Assembly (NCBI RefSeq): GCF_021531655.1
Contig: NZ_JADYUF010000063.1
Location: 1-14,785 of the forward strand
Direction of reading: 5' to 3'
Length of the DNA: 14,785 nt
Source of the DNA: Leyella stercorea
GTDB lineage: Bacteria; Bacteroidota; Bacteroidia; Bacteroidales; Bacteroidaceae
Under the pieces are notes generated by a model. That model saw only the letters and a program-made list of their open reading frames with translations, was not told where the DNA came from and searched no databases. The position numbers and the translations under genes were made by a program. This document shows, piece after piece, positions 6,213 through 13,462 of the stretch (the stretch's first letter is position 1; every line of letters starts with the position of its first letter).

Positions 6213-6970
6213 ATAGAAAGACTGCTCTTATCACAGGTGCTACAAGCGGAATAGGAATGGCTTGTGCACGTCGTTTTGCCGTTGGTGGCTACAATCTTAT
6301 CATTACAGGCCGTTCGGCCGACAAGCTTCAGGCGTTGAAGGCTGAACTTGAGGCTGGTGGGGTGGAGGTGCTTGCGCTCGCCTTCGACGTGTGCAATCGT
6401 GAGGCTACGCGCGATGCTGTGGCAAGCATACCCGATGCTTTCAAGCCCATCGACGTGCTCATCAACAACGCCGGACTGGCACGTGGTCTGGAGCCAGAAT
6501 ACGAGGGCGACTTCCAGGACTGGGACGAGATGATTGACACCAACATCAAGGGATTGCTCAATATGACACGTTTCGTAGTGCCCGGGATGGTGAGCCTTAA
6601 CCACGGACATGTGATAAATATAGGTAGTGTGGCTGGCGATGCGGCTTATGCCGGAGGCGGAGTCTACTGTGCCACAAAGGCTGCCGTCAAGGCACTTACC
6701 GACGGACTGCGCATCGATGTTGCCCATACAAGTGTACGAGTGACCAATCTGAAGCCCGGACTCGTTGAGACCAACTTCTCCAACGTCCGTTTCCATGGCG
6801 ACAACGAGCGTGCCGACAATGTATACAAGGGCATCAAGCCGCTCGTAGGCGACGACATTGCCGACGTGGCGTTCTACGCTGCAAGTGCTCCCGAGCACGT
6901 GCAGATAGCCGAAGTGCTGGTGCTTGCCACACATCAGGCCAACGGAACCGTTGTGCATAGAAAAAGTTGA
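6209..6970 (+). CDS. ydfG: YdfG-like short-chain dehydrogenase (3-hydroxy acid dehydrogenase)
   Basis: The 253-residue classical SDR has TGATSGIG at 9-16 (nucleotide binding), R35 after the second strand (NADP preference), NNAG at 86-89, and the catalytic set N112, S140, Y153 and K157 (YCATK). Segments such as EDWETMIDTN-like QDWDEMIDTNIKG, NHGHVINIGS, KPGLVETNFSNVRF and the C-terminal VVHRKS closely follow Escherichia coli YdfG, an NADP-dependent enzyme that oxidises serine, L-allo-threonine and 3-hydroxy acids and reduces malonic semialdehyde. The assignment to this subfamily is good; the physiological substrate is not determined. Expression may be governed by the upstream hairpin and leader ORF. 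The stop codon at 6968 is formed by the first bases of inverted-repeat element B. Confidence 0.88.
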   Translation: MNRKTALITGATSGIGMACARRFAVGGYNLIITGRSADKLQALKAELEAGGVEVLALAFDVCNREATRDAVASIPDAFKPIDVLINNAGLARGLEPEYEGDFQDWDEMIDTNIKGLLNMTRFVVPGMVSLNHGHVINIGSVAGDAAYAGGGVYCATKAAVKALTDGLRIDVAHTSVRVTNLKPGLVETNFSNVRFHGDNERADNVYKGIKPLVGDDIADVAFYAASAPEHVQIAEVLVLATHQANGTVVHRKS

Positions 6971-7059
6971 GAGTTGAAAGTTGAAAATTGAGAGTTATGA
7001 TTACCAAGCTAAACATTAATGTTAAAGTACATCATAATTCTCAATTCTCAACTCTTAAC
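6966..7059. repeat. Intergenic inverted-repeat element, copy B
   Basis: The arms GTTGAGAGTTGAAAGTTG (from 6966) and TTCTCAATTCTCAACTC (ending near 7054) are imperfect reverse complements and enclose a loop with the palindrome AACATTAATGTT (7012-7023). The core 6994-7038 matches the reverse complement of copy A (2143-2188) at most positions. Like copy A it fills the space between convergent genes, here ydfG and the methyltransferase gene. Confidence 0.7.
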
Positions 7060-7065
7060 TGTAAA

Positions 7066-7791
7066 CTACATAAGCCTTGCCAAGTAGTCGTAATGCTCAC
7101 CCTCTGCTACAATCTCACACTGCAAACCGCATTGCTTGCTTATAGAGGCGAGCAGTGCGGGGTCGGTGTAGAGCCAGTCGAAAGGTTCGCCCTTCACGTT
7201 TTTGTACAGCATCAGGTAGTCCACCTCGCCATAGTATGGCGCATTGAGGTTGATGTCCATCGATCCGTCCTCGTTCTCGTATATGTATCTCAAGTCGGAC
7301 GAGTCCACCAGAATCTGTCCGCCATCAGCCAGCAGTTCCTTCAGACGGTTGAGCAGCGATGGCAGACGCTCGAGTTTGCCGGCAATGCCTGTGCCGTTCA
7401 TCAGTAGCAGCAGCGTGTCGTATTTGCCCTGAAGTTGCGGGTCAAACAGGTTTACACACTCCACATCCTTAATTCCACGCTCACTCATCACCTCGCAGCT
7501 AAGTGGCGAGATGTCGATAGCCTTCACCTCAATGTCACGCTCCTGCAGAGCCAGCGCATGACATCCGGCACCCGCCCCTATGTCGAGCACCCGTCCGTGC
7601 GCCATCTCAAGGGCCTTCTGTTCCAGACGCGGCATCTGTCCGAACGAGCGAAACAGATGCGCCACAGGCATCTCGTCCTCTTCAAACATCGACGACAACA
7701 CACGCAGACGAGCCGCCTTGCCCAAGTGCTGAAAGTCGCTTATAGCCGCACCCATAGGGTCGTGGCTTTTATCTAATATAGAATATTTCAT
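7066..7791 (-). CDS. Class I SAM-dependent methyltransferase, substrate unknown
   Basis: The 241-residue cytosolic protein has SAM-binding motif I at residues 66-80 (GRVLDIGAGAGCHAL), an acidic residue ending the next strand (VKAIDIS, about residue 95), and a later strand YDTLLLLMNGTG that fits motif III/IV. Residues 1-60 form a helical N-terminal lid (FEEDEMPVAHLFRSFGQMPRLEQKAL). The C-terminal half, containing ILVDSSDLRYIYENEDG, is typical of small-molecule methyltransferases in Bacteroidetes, but I do not recognise a specific substrate. The start ATG at 7791 is preceded by a promoter at 7853-7884 on the same strand. It converges on ydfG across element B and diverges from the Rpn-like gene, so it is probably monocistronic. 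Confidence 0.85.
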   Translation of the reverse strand: MKYSILDKSHDPMGAAISDFQHLGKAARLRVLSSMFEEDEMPVAHLFRSFGQMPRLEQKALEMAHGRVLDIGAGAGCHALALQERDIEVKAIDISPLSCEVMSERGIKDVECVNLFDPQLQGKYDTLLLLMNGTGIAGKLERLPSLLNRLKELLADGGQILVDSSDLRYIYENEDGSMDINLNAPYYGEVDYLMLYKNVKGEPFDWLYTDPALLASISKQCGLQCEIVAEGEHYDYLARLM

Positions 7792-7852
7792 CTTAAGCTT
7801 TCGGTTTTTTTATATATTTAGACGTATTTTTGATTTTGCATTGAAATGGCTG

Positions 7853-7884
7853 CAAAGTTATGCTTAACAGATGAAATATCCAAG
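7853..7884 (-). promoter_or_regulatory. Promoter for the methyltransferase gene
   Basis: On the minus strand CTTG (7884-7881), a 20-bp spacer and TAACTTTG (7860-7853) fit the Bacteroidetes consensus with one -33 mismatch. The predicted leader is about 55 nt. Confidence 0.55.
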
Positions 7885-7913
7885 CCCAAACATTCTTATT
7901 TTCGTCATCACTA

Positions 7914-7944
7914 TTTGTAAATTAATAAAAATGCCGTATATTTG
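7914..7944 (+). promoter_or_regulatory. Promoter for the Rpn-like gene
   Basis: TTTG (7914-7917), a 19-bp spacer and TATATTTG (7937-7944) are an exact match to the Bacteroidetes promoter consensus. The predicted start near 7950 leaves a leader of about 20 nt before ATG 7970. Confidence 0.7.
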
Positions 7945-7969
7945 CTGATGAAATCAAAAATGTAGCTTT

Positions 7970-8854
7970 ATGACAGAAAAATACATTAATCCACATACTG
8001 ATTTTGGCTTTAAGCGACTCTTCGGGTCAGAGTTTAACAAGGAGCTGCTCATCAGCTTTCTGAATGCCATGTTTCATGGCGAGCAGAACGTACAGGACAT
8101 TACGTATCTCAACTCGGAGCAACTTGGCGACCGTGCAGATGCCCGCCGTGCCATTTTTGATGTATATTGCGAGAATGACAAAGGCGAGAAGTTTATTGTT
8201 GAGATGCAGAATGTCTATCAGGAATTCTTCAAGGACCGTACTATTTATTATTCGACGTTTCCCATACGTGAGCAAGCACACCGTGGAGGCGACTGGGACT
8301 TTCATCTCAATCCTGTCTATACAATCGGCTTGCTTAACTTCAACTTCGCAGAAGGTTTGCAGAATGCCAAACGCTGGCACCATGAAGTGAAGCTGATGGA
8401 GGTGGATACTCACGAGGTGTTCTACGACAAGCTGACGTATATATATGTGGAGATTCCAAAGTTCGACAAAAAAGAAACTGAACTCGTCACTATGTACGAT
8501 AAGTGGATGTATGTACTGAAGAATCTCTCAGTTCTTATGCAGCGTCCGGCAGCCTTGCAGGAGCGTGTATTTACTCGTCTTTTTGAACAAGCCGAGATTG
8601 CAAAGTTTGACAATCAAGAACGCAGACTGTATGAAGATAGTGTCAATGCTTATCGCGATATAGTTAACGCCATACGGACAGCAGAGAAGAAGAAATTTGC
8701 AGAGGGTCGTGCAGAAGGTCGTGCAGAAGGTCGTGCAGAGGGTCGTGCAGAAGGCATTATTGAAGTAGCTAAAACAATGATTAATAAAGGGATGTCTGCT
8801 GAACTTGTTGCAGAAGTGACGGGATTGTCTCTTGATGAACTACAACGTATATAA
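7970..8854 (+). CDS. Rpn-like PD-(D/E)XK nuclease family protein
   Basis: The 294-residue protein belongs to the PDDEXK_2 / Rpn 'transposase-like' nuclease group. The N-terminal signature INPHTDFGFKRLFG is at residues 6-19, and the catalytic core has D64 (IFDVYC), E78 and Q80 (FIVEMQ), the D...ExQ form of the PD-(D/E)XK active site. Residues 81-240 are the usual helical region. A repeat of EGRA/GRAE units covers about residues 244-262, and the C-terminal tail AKTMINKGMSAELVAEVTG is the common end of this family. Rpn relatives in E. coli are DNA endonucleases that promote RecA-independent recombination; some C-terminal variants are reported in phage defence. The function here is not established. 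It has its own strong promoter, and FKBP starts 5 nt after its stop. Codon use is more A/T-rich than its neighbours, suggesting past transfer. Confidence 0.87.
   Translation: MTEKYINPHTDFGFKRLFGSEFNKELLISFLNAMFHGEQNVQDITYLNSEQLGDRADARRAIFDVYCENDKGEKFIVEMQNVYQEFFKDRTIYYSTFPIREQAHRGGDWDFHLNPVYTIGLLNFNFAEGLQNAKRWHHEVKLMEVDTHEVFYDKLTYIYVEIPKFDKKETELVTMYDKWMYVLKNLSVLMQRPAALQERVFTRLFEQAEIAKFDNQERRLYEDSVNAYRDIVNAIRTAEKKKFAEGRAEGRAEGRAEGRAEGIIEVAKTMINKGMSAELVAEVTGLSLDELQRI
8699..8755 (+). repeat. 12-bp tandem repeat inside the Rpn-like gene
   Basis: GCAGARGGTCGT is repeated 4.75 times without interruption and encodes (AEGR)n. As the unit is four codons, copy-number change keeps the reading frame and alters only the length of a charged linker before the C-terminal tail. 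Confidence 0.9.
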
Positions 8855-8859
8855 TTGAT

Positions 8860-9258
8860 ATGAACAAACGTGAATATGCAAAGGCAAACCTCGAATGGCT
8901 TGCCGAGAAAGCCAAGGAAGAAGGCGTAAAGTCGCTTCCGCGTGGCATTTACTATAAGGTTTTATCTGAGGGCAACGCCGACGGCAAGCACCCCACGCCG
9001 CGCAGTATCGTCACCGCCCATTACACCGGCCGTACCATCAATGGCAAGAAGTTTGACTCAAGCCGTGGCGGAGCGCCTTTGGCAGTGCGCCTGTGCGACC
9101 TCATTGAGGGCTGGATAGTGGCCATGCAGCAGATGTGCGTGGGCGACAAGTGGGAGGTCTACATCCCTGCCGAAATGGGCTACGGCAAATTCTCGCAACC
9201 CGGAATCCCAGGCGGCTCAACACTCATATTCGAAATCGAACTCTTGGGAATTGCCTAG
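8860..9258 (+). CDS. FKBP-type peptidyl-prolyl cis-trans isomerase
   Basis: The 132-residue protein consists of a short helical N-terminus (residues 1-25) and one FKBP domain (about 45-132). Recognisable active-site residues are Y55 (AHYTG), F65-D66 (KKFDSS), I82-E83-G84-W85 (LIEGW), Y108 (GYGK), IPGGS at 116-120 and F124. This is the normal set for a catalytically active prolyl isomerase. There is no signal peptide, so it should act in the cytoplasm as a folding catalyst. It starts 5 nt after the Rpn-like gene and is probably read through from the same promoter. The exported M3 peptidase follows after 43 bp on the same strand, but their roles differ and an operon of all three is not shown. 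Confidence 0.9.
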   Translation: MNKREYAKANLEWLAEKAKEEGVKSLPRGIYYKVLSEGNADGKHPTPRSIVTAHYTGRTINGKKFDSSRGGAPLAVRLCDLIEGWIVAMQQMCVGDKWEVYIPAEMGYGKFSQPGIPGGSTLIFEIELLGIA

Positions 9259-9301
9259 GGTAAGATGGTGAAATATATAATTATCTAAAAACCCAAATGA
9301 T

Positions 9302-11440
9302 ATGAATTTCAACAACACAGTCCTAACCATTGGCTTGGTAGCAGCCTTCCTGCAGATGCCTGCCACATCGTTCGCCCAAGGCTCGGGTGCCAATCGTCCT
9401 AATCCTCTCTTGCAGAAGAGCAGCCTGCCATTTGGCGCGCCCGACTTCAGCAAGATTCAGGAGACCGACTATCTGCCGGCAATCCAGGCAGCCATCAAGA
9501 ATCAGCGTGAGAACATCCAGAAGATTGTCGACAATAAGAAGAAGCCGACATTCCAGAACACTATCCTCGCGTATGAGGAGAGCGGCGTAATGCTCGACCG
9601 CGTCATCAATGTGTTCGACGGACTCACAAGCGCACACAAGACCCCCGTAATTGCCGAGACCGAAGACAAGGTGATGCCGCTGCTCACCGAGCTCGCCAAT
9701 GACATATCATTCAATCAGCGTCTCTTCGAGCGCATCAAGTACGTCTACGACAACGAGTACAGCAAGCTCAAGGGCGAAGACCAGCGCCTCACCGAAGTTG
9801 TCTACAAGAGCTTCGTACGCTCGGGAGCACTTCTCCCAGCCGACAAGATGGAGCGCATGAAGCAGATCAATTCGCGTATCTCCGAGCTGCAGCAGCAGTG
9901 GGGCAACCTCCTGCCCGCCGCCACCAACAACGCCGTGGTTTGGGTAGACAGCAAGGAGCTGCTCGCCGGACTCAGCGATGCCGACATTGCCCAGTGCAAG
10001 AAGGATGCCGAGAGCCGTGGCAGCAAGTCGCCCTATTGCATCGTCATCATCAACACCACACAGCAGCCTATCCTCGCCAGTCTGCAGAATCGCGACCTGC
10101 GCCGCAAGGTGTTCGAGGCCAGCAGCCACCGTGCCGATGCCACCAACCCCAAGTACAACACATTCCCCATCGTCACCGAACTTGCCAAGCTGCGTGCCGA
10201 GAAGGGCAAACTCATGGGCTACGCCACCTATGCCGACTATTCGCTTGAGCGCACAATGGCTAAGAATCCCAAGAATGTCTACAACTTCCTGCGCCAGCTC
10301 ATCAAGGACTATTCGCCCAAAGCCGATGCCGAGACACGAGCCATCGAGCAGTATGCACAGAAGCTTGAGGGTCCCGACTTCCGTCTGCAGCCCTACGACC
10401 GCTTCTACTATTCTGCCAAGATGAAGAAGGAGATGCTCAACATCTCCGACGACGAGATAAAGCCATACTTCAATGTCGACAGCGTGCAGATCAACGGTGT
10501 GTTCTACGCAGCCCAGCGTGTCTACGGCCTCACCTTCAAGCAGCGCAAGGACATCCCCACTTATCATCCCGATATGAAGGTGTTTGAGGTGATTGACAAG
10601 AACGGCAAGCCTATTGCCCTTTTCTACAGCGACTTCTTCCGTCGTCCCACCAAGCGTGGCGGAGCATGGATGAGCGCATTTGCCAAGCAGAGCCGCCAGC
10701 GCGGTCAGCTCCCCATCATCTACAACGTGTGCAACAACGCCAAAGCCCCCGAAGGTCAGCCGTCGCTCATTACTTGGGACGAGGTGTGCACCATGTTCCA
10801 TGAGTTTGGTCACGCCCTCCACGGCATCCTCTCCAACTGCCAGTACAACACCCTCTCAGGCACAGCCGTGGCACGCGACTTCGTAGAGCTTCCGTCGCAG
10901 TTCAATGAGTCGTTTGCAAGCATTCCTGAGATATTCGACCACTTCGCACGCCACACCGAGACTGGCAAGCCTATGCCTGCCGACCTTAAGGCACGCATGC
11001 TCGAAAGCATCAACTTCCAGACAGCCTACGCTCTTGGCGAGAATCTGGCTTCAACATGCCTCGACCTCGCATGGCACATGATCAGCGCCGACGAGGTGCC
11101 GTCGCCCTACATGGCAGGAGCTTTCGAGAAGGAGCAGCTCCACAACATAGGTTTGCTCAACACACAGATACCTCCACGCTACTCTACCTCTTACTTCAAC
11201 CACGTGTGGGGTGGGGGCTACGCTGCCGGCTACTACAGCTATCTGTGGACTGAGGTGCTCGCCGTCAACGTTGCCGACTACTTCGCCAAGCACGGAGCAC
11301 TCGACCCCGCCATCGGACAGGCTTTCCGCGACAAGATTCTGAGCCGTGGCAACACCAAGAACCAGATGCAGATGTTCACCGACTTCACCGGAATGCAGAG
11401 CCCTGATGCCTCAGGACTGCTCAAAGCAAGAGGACTGTAG
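9302..11440 (+). CDS. dcp: Exported M3-family peptidyl-dipeptidase (Dcp-like)
   Basis: The 712-residue zinc peptidase removes dipeptides from the C-terminus of short peptides. Residues 1-25 are a signal peptide (hydrophobic LTIGLVAAFLQM, ending TSFA) so it is periplasmic or surface located, unlike the mainly cytoplasmic E. coli Dcp. The HExxH motif is H500-E-F-G-H504 with catalytic E501, and E529 (DFVELPSQ), 29 residues after H500, is the third zinc ligand as in thimet oligopeptidases. Y/H-containing substrate loop RYSTSYFNHVWGGGYAAGYY lies near residues 624-643. Length is normal for the family, and the M3 catalytic domain takes up the second half. ATG 9302 gives the complete signal peptide; an ATG five bases earlier is followed at once by a stop. 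The M18 aminopeptidase downstream would complete peptide breakdown. Confidence 0.92.
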   Translation: MNFNNTVLTIGLVAAFLQMPATSFAQGSGANRPNPLLQKSSLPFGAPDFSKIQETDYLPAIQAAIKNQRENIQKIVDNKKKPTFQNTILAYEESGVMLDRVINVFDGLTSAHKTPVIAETEDKVMPLLTELANDISFNQRLFERIKYVYDNEYSKLKGEDQRLTEVVYKSFVRSGALLPADKMERMKQINSRISELQQQWGNLLPAATNNAVVWVDSKELLAGLSDADIAQCKKDAESRGSKSPYCIVIINTTQQPILASLQNRDLRRKVFEASSHRADATNPKYNTFPIVTELAKLRAEKGKLMGYATYADYSLERTMAKNPKNVYNFLRQLIKDYSPKADAETRAIEQYAQKLEGPDFRLQPYDRFYYSAKMKKEMLNISDDEIKPYFNVDSVQINGVFYAAQRVYGLTFKQRKDIPTYHPDMKVFEVIDKNGKPIALFYSDFFRRPTKRGGAWMSAFAKQSRQRGQLPIIYNVCNNAKAPEGQPSLITWDEVCTMFHEFGHALHGILSNCQYNTLSGTAVARDFVELPSQFNESFASIPEIFDHFARHTETGKPMPADLKARMLESINFQTAYALGENLASTCLDLAWHMISADEVPSPYMAGAFEKEQLHNIGLLNTQIPPRYSTSYFNHVWGGGYAAGYYSYLWTEVLAVNVADYFAKHGALDPAIGQAFRDKILSRGNTKNQMQMFTDFTGMQSPDASGLLKARGL

Positions 11441-11452
11441 AAGTGAAGAAAA

Positions 11453-11524
11453 GTCATGAATGTCCACGAATTACTCATGAATTCTGTAGCTTAGATTCAT
11501 GGTTAATTCATGATAATTCGTGAC
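11453..11524. repeat. Imperfect inverted repeat between the two peptidase genes
   Basis: The left arm (11453-11484, GTCATGAATGTCCACGAATT onward) and right arm (11494-11524, ending TGATAATTCGTGAC) are imperfect reverse complements around a 9-nt loop. Similar GTCAYGAAT...CATGAATT sequence is found at 13595-13657 and, more weakly, at 3612-3633, so this is a dispersed repeat family. It may also serve to end dcp transcription, but there is no T-tract. Confidence 0.6.
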
Positions 11525-11570
11525 GATAAAAGAAAATTATTATCAATTTATTAATCGACAAATTAAAAAA

Positions 11571-12869
11571 ATGATCAATCGACTTTTATCATTTCTCGAC
11601 GCTTCGCCAGTGAATTTCCTGGCAGTCAAAAACATAGCAGACATGCTTGAGGCAGGCGGATTCCGTCGTCTCGACCCATGCCAGCCGCTCGGCACAGTCA
11701 AAGCAGGCGACCGCTTCTTTGTCACCAAGAACGACTCGTCAATCTACGCCTTCCGCATAGGCAGCCAGCCGCTCGCCGAGGCAGGATTCCACATGATATG
11801 CGCCCATAGCGACTCGCCCACGTTCCGCATCAAGCCCAACGCCGAGATGCTATGCGAGGGCGGACTCGTCAAGCTCAACACCGAGGTGTATGGCGGTCCG
11901 ATAATGTCTACATGGTTCGACCGTCCGCTCACACTTGCCGGACGTGTCATCGTGCGCAGCCAGGACGTGATGCGTCCCGACACAATGCTGCTCCACATCA
12001 AGCGACCGCTGCTGCAGATCAGCAACCTCGCCATCCACTTCAACCGCCAGGTCAACGACGGCGTGAAGCTCAGCCGACAGAAGGACGTGCTGCCGCTCTT
12101 GGGACAGATTACAAGCCAGCTCGAAGCCGGCAATCTGCTCCTCAACGTCATCCTCGAAGAGCTGGGCAAGCAGCGCCCCGTGAGCCGTGAGGACATTCTC
12201 GACTTCGACCTCTACCTCGCTGACACAACGCCAGCATGCACCTTCGGCGTACACAACGAGTTTATCTCAGCCGGACGTCTCGACGACCTCTCGATGTGCT
12301 TTGCCGGACTTGAAGCCATACTCGCTGCCGCCGACAGCGACACCACACAGGTGCTCGGCATCTTTGACAACGAGGAGACTGGCTCGCAGACCAAGCAGGG
12401 AGCAGGCAGTCCCTTCCTCTCGTACATGCTGCGCCGCATTGCCCTGGCACAGAGTGGCACCGAGGAAGCCTACTATCAGGCCGTGGAGCGTGCCTTCATG
12501 ATTTCGGCAGACAACGCCCACGCATGGCATCCCAACTATCCCGAGAAGTACGACCCGACCAATCATCCTATGCTTGGCGGCGGACCGGTCATCAAGTTCA
12601 ACGCAGCCCAGAAGTACGCTTCCGACGCAGCCTCGGCAGCCGTCTTTGCCGGAATATGCGCCAAGGCAGGCGTACCGTGCCAGCGCTTCGTCAACCATAG
12701 CGACGTAGCAGGCGGCAGCACTCTCGGCAACATCCTCGCCTCGTCAATACCCTTGCGTGGTGTCGACATGGGCAATGCCATCCTCGCTATGCACAGTTGC
12801 CGCGAGACAGGCAGCGTGCGCGACCATGAGTACTGCGTAAAGGTGTTCACGGAGTTCTATAATATGTAG
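11571..12869 (+). CDS. M18-family aminopeptidase
   Basis: The 432-residue cytosolic enzyme removes N-terminal residues, often acidic ones, using two metal ions. The ligands and catalytic residues are all present: H79 and D81 (CAHSDSPTFRIKP), D238 (GRLDDL), E268-E269 (FDNEETGS), D314 (SADNAHAWHPN) and H408 (AMHSCRE). This is the complete dinuclear-zinc M18 set. I choose ATG 11571 because family similarity starts at once (INRLLSFLDASPVNF); the frame continues 17 codons upstream to a GTG at 11520 that lies in repeat-derived sequence. No clear promoter was seen in the 130 bp after dcp. With the exported M3 dipeptidase in front of it, the pair could process imported peptides to amino acids; this coupling is inferred from position only. 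Confidence 0.92.
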   Translation: MINRLLSFLDASPVNFLAVKNIADMLEAGGFRRLDPCQPLGTVKAGDRFFVTKNDSSIYAFRIGSQPLAEAGFHMICAHSDSPTFRIKPNAEMLCEGGLVKLNTEVYGGPIMSTWFDRPLTLAGRVIVRSQDVMRPDTMLLHIKRPLLQISNLAIHFNRQVNDGVKLSRQKDVLPLLGQITSQLEAGNLLLNVILEELGKQRPVSREDILDFDLYLADTTPACTFGVHNEFISAGRLDDLSMCFAGLEAILAAADSDTTQVLGIFDNEETGSQTKQGAGSPFLSYMLRRIALAQSGTEEAYYQAVERAFMISADNAHAWHPNYPEKYDPTNHPMLGGGPVIKFNAAQKYASDAASAAVFAGICAKAGVPCQRFVNHSDVAGGSTLGNILASSIPLRGVDMGNAILAMHSCRETGSVRDHEYCVKVFTEFYNM

Positions 12870-12871
12870 AA

Positions 12872-12987
12872 GCCCTACCCCCAGCCCCTCCCCCGCAGGG
12901 AGGAGAGCGGTATGAACTGACTGCTTACAATATAAGGAACAGGCCCCACCCCCTTGCCCCTCCCCCGCAGGGAGGGGAGTGATATGA
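12872..12987 (+). repeat. Two direct copies of a C-rich/G-rich palindromic unit
   Basis: Copy 1 (12872-12915) and copy 2 (12943-12987) share CCCCTCCCCCGCAGGGAGG, then GAG and a TATGA end. Inside each, CCCTCCC and GGGAGG can pair around CCCGCA. C/G-rich units of this kind are, to my recollection, common intergenic repeats in Bacteroidales. Confidence 0.65.
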
Positions 12988-13025
12988 TTTTGTGGGGATA
13001 TTAGGGGGGGTGAGGCTTTTTTTTT
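12943..13025 (+). terminator. Probable terminator after the M18 gene
   Basis: The second C-rich unit (GCCCCACCCCC from 12943) can pair with GGGGGGGTGAGGC near 13004-13016, immediately before nine T residues (13017-13025). The pairing is imperfect and encloses a further hairpin, but the position and T-tract suit an intrinsic terminator for the aminopeptidase gene. Confidence 0.5.
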
Positions 13026-13040
13026 AATAATCACAATACC

Positions 13041-13148
13041 ATGAAAAACTCAAACAAAGAAACTCTCAAGACCGTGCTCCAGTTTATCGTGAGCGTAATC
13101 ACCGCACTCCTCGCCACTCTCGGCGTACAGAGCTGCGTCTGCATTTAG
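13041..13148 (+). CDS. Smalltalk-type small protein, complete copy
   Basis: A 35-residue ORF starts at ATG 13041. It has a charged N-terminus (MKNSNKETLKTVLQ), one hydrophobic stretch (FIVSVITALLATLGV) and ends QSCVCI. This is the pattern of the tiny Bacteroidetes proteins that NCBI names 'smalltalk protein' (short Lys-rich start, ITALLATLG-like core, SC near the end). Its function is unknown. The Cys after a hydrophobic segment could be a lipid-attachment site or simply membrane-proximal. The last 20 codons and 10 bp after the stop are identical to the minus-strand copy at 14723. The stop is followed by one arm of an inverted repeat whose partner is 273 bp away. Confidence 0.7.
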   Translation: MKNSNKETLKTVLQFIVSVITALLATLGVQSCVCI

Positions 13149-13157
13149 AATGTGGAA

Positions 13158-13462
13158 GGAGGGTGTGTCAAAACTCAATTCTACGGGCTGAACCAACGGT
13201 CACCGGCGCATAGCGGAAAGGTAAAGCCCCAAAAGCACATAGCCCAAGGCAGCGCCTTGGGTGTACGGATAGATAAAAGCAAAATGCCCTGTAAGGGCAA
13301 AAGCATTGATAATTAACGCTTTTGCCCTTACAGGGCGCATTGTTTTTGGTGGCTTTTTACCTCAGGGTGTTCTTGCTTAGGCAAGCGGCAGAGCCGAGCG
13401 GCCCTGGGCTATGGGCTTCTGCCCCTTCGGGGCGTGCTGCTTTGACTTTTGACACACCCTCC
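13158..13462. mobile_element. 305-bp palindromic module bounded by 16-bp perfect inverted repeats
   Basis: GGAGGGTGTGTCAAAA (13158-13173) and TTTTGACACACCCTCC (13447-13462) are exact reverse complements. Nested inside are CCCAAGGC/GCCTTGGG (13243-13261), a perfect 19-bp pair GCCCTGTAAGGGCAAAAGC at 13286-13304 with 13318-13336, CTTGC/GCAAG (13372-13385), GCCCC/GGGGC (13421-13433), and a longer imperfect pairing of about 13223-13247 with 13402-13430. There is no credible ORF. It could be a MITE-like element or a strongly folded RNA. The ends equal the arms of the terminator hairpin found after the second smalltalk copy. Confidence 0.65.

Noticed and set aside
6140..6958. 272-codon minus-strand ORF opposite ydfG
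   Set aside because: Antisense shadow; the plus-strand SDR has a full catalytic set.
8699..8755. Short direct repeats as a CRISPR array
   Set aside because: Units are contiguous 12-mers without spacers, in frame within a coding sequence.
9707..10822. Long 371-codon minus-strand ORF inside dcp
   Set aside because: It is antisense to a well-supported M3 peptidase, is rich in V/L/G/H as expected from reverse reading of this codon use, and has no recognisable domain.
11520..11570. GTG start 17 codons upstream of the M18 gene
   Set aside because: The added residues come from repeat-derived A/T-rich sequence, and M18 similarity begins at ATG 11571.
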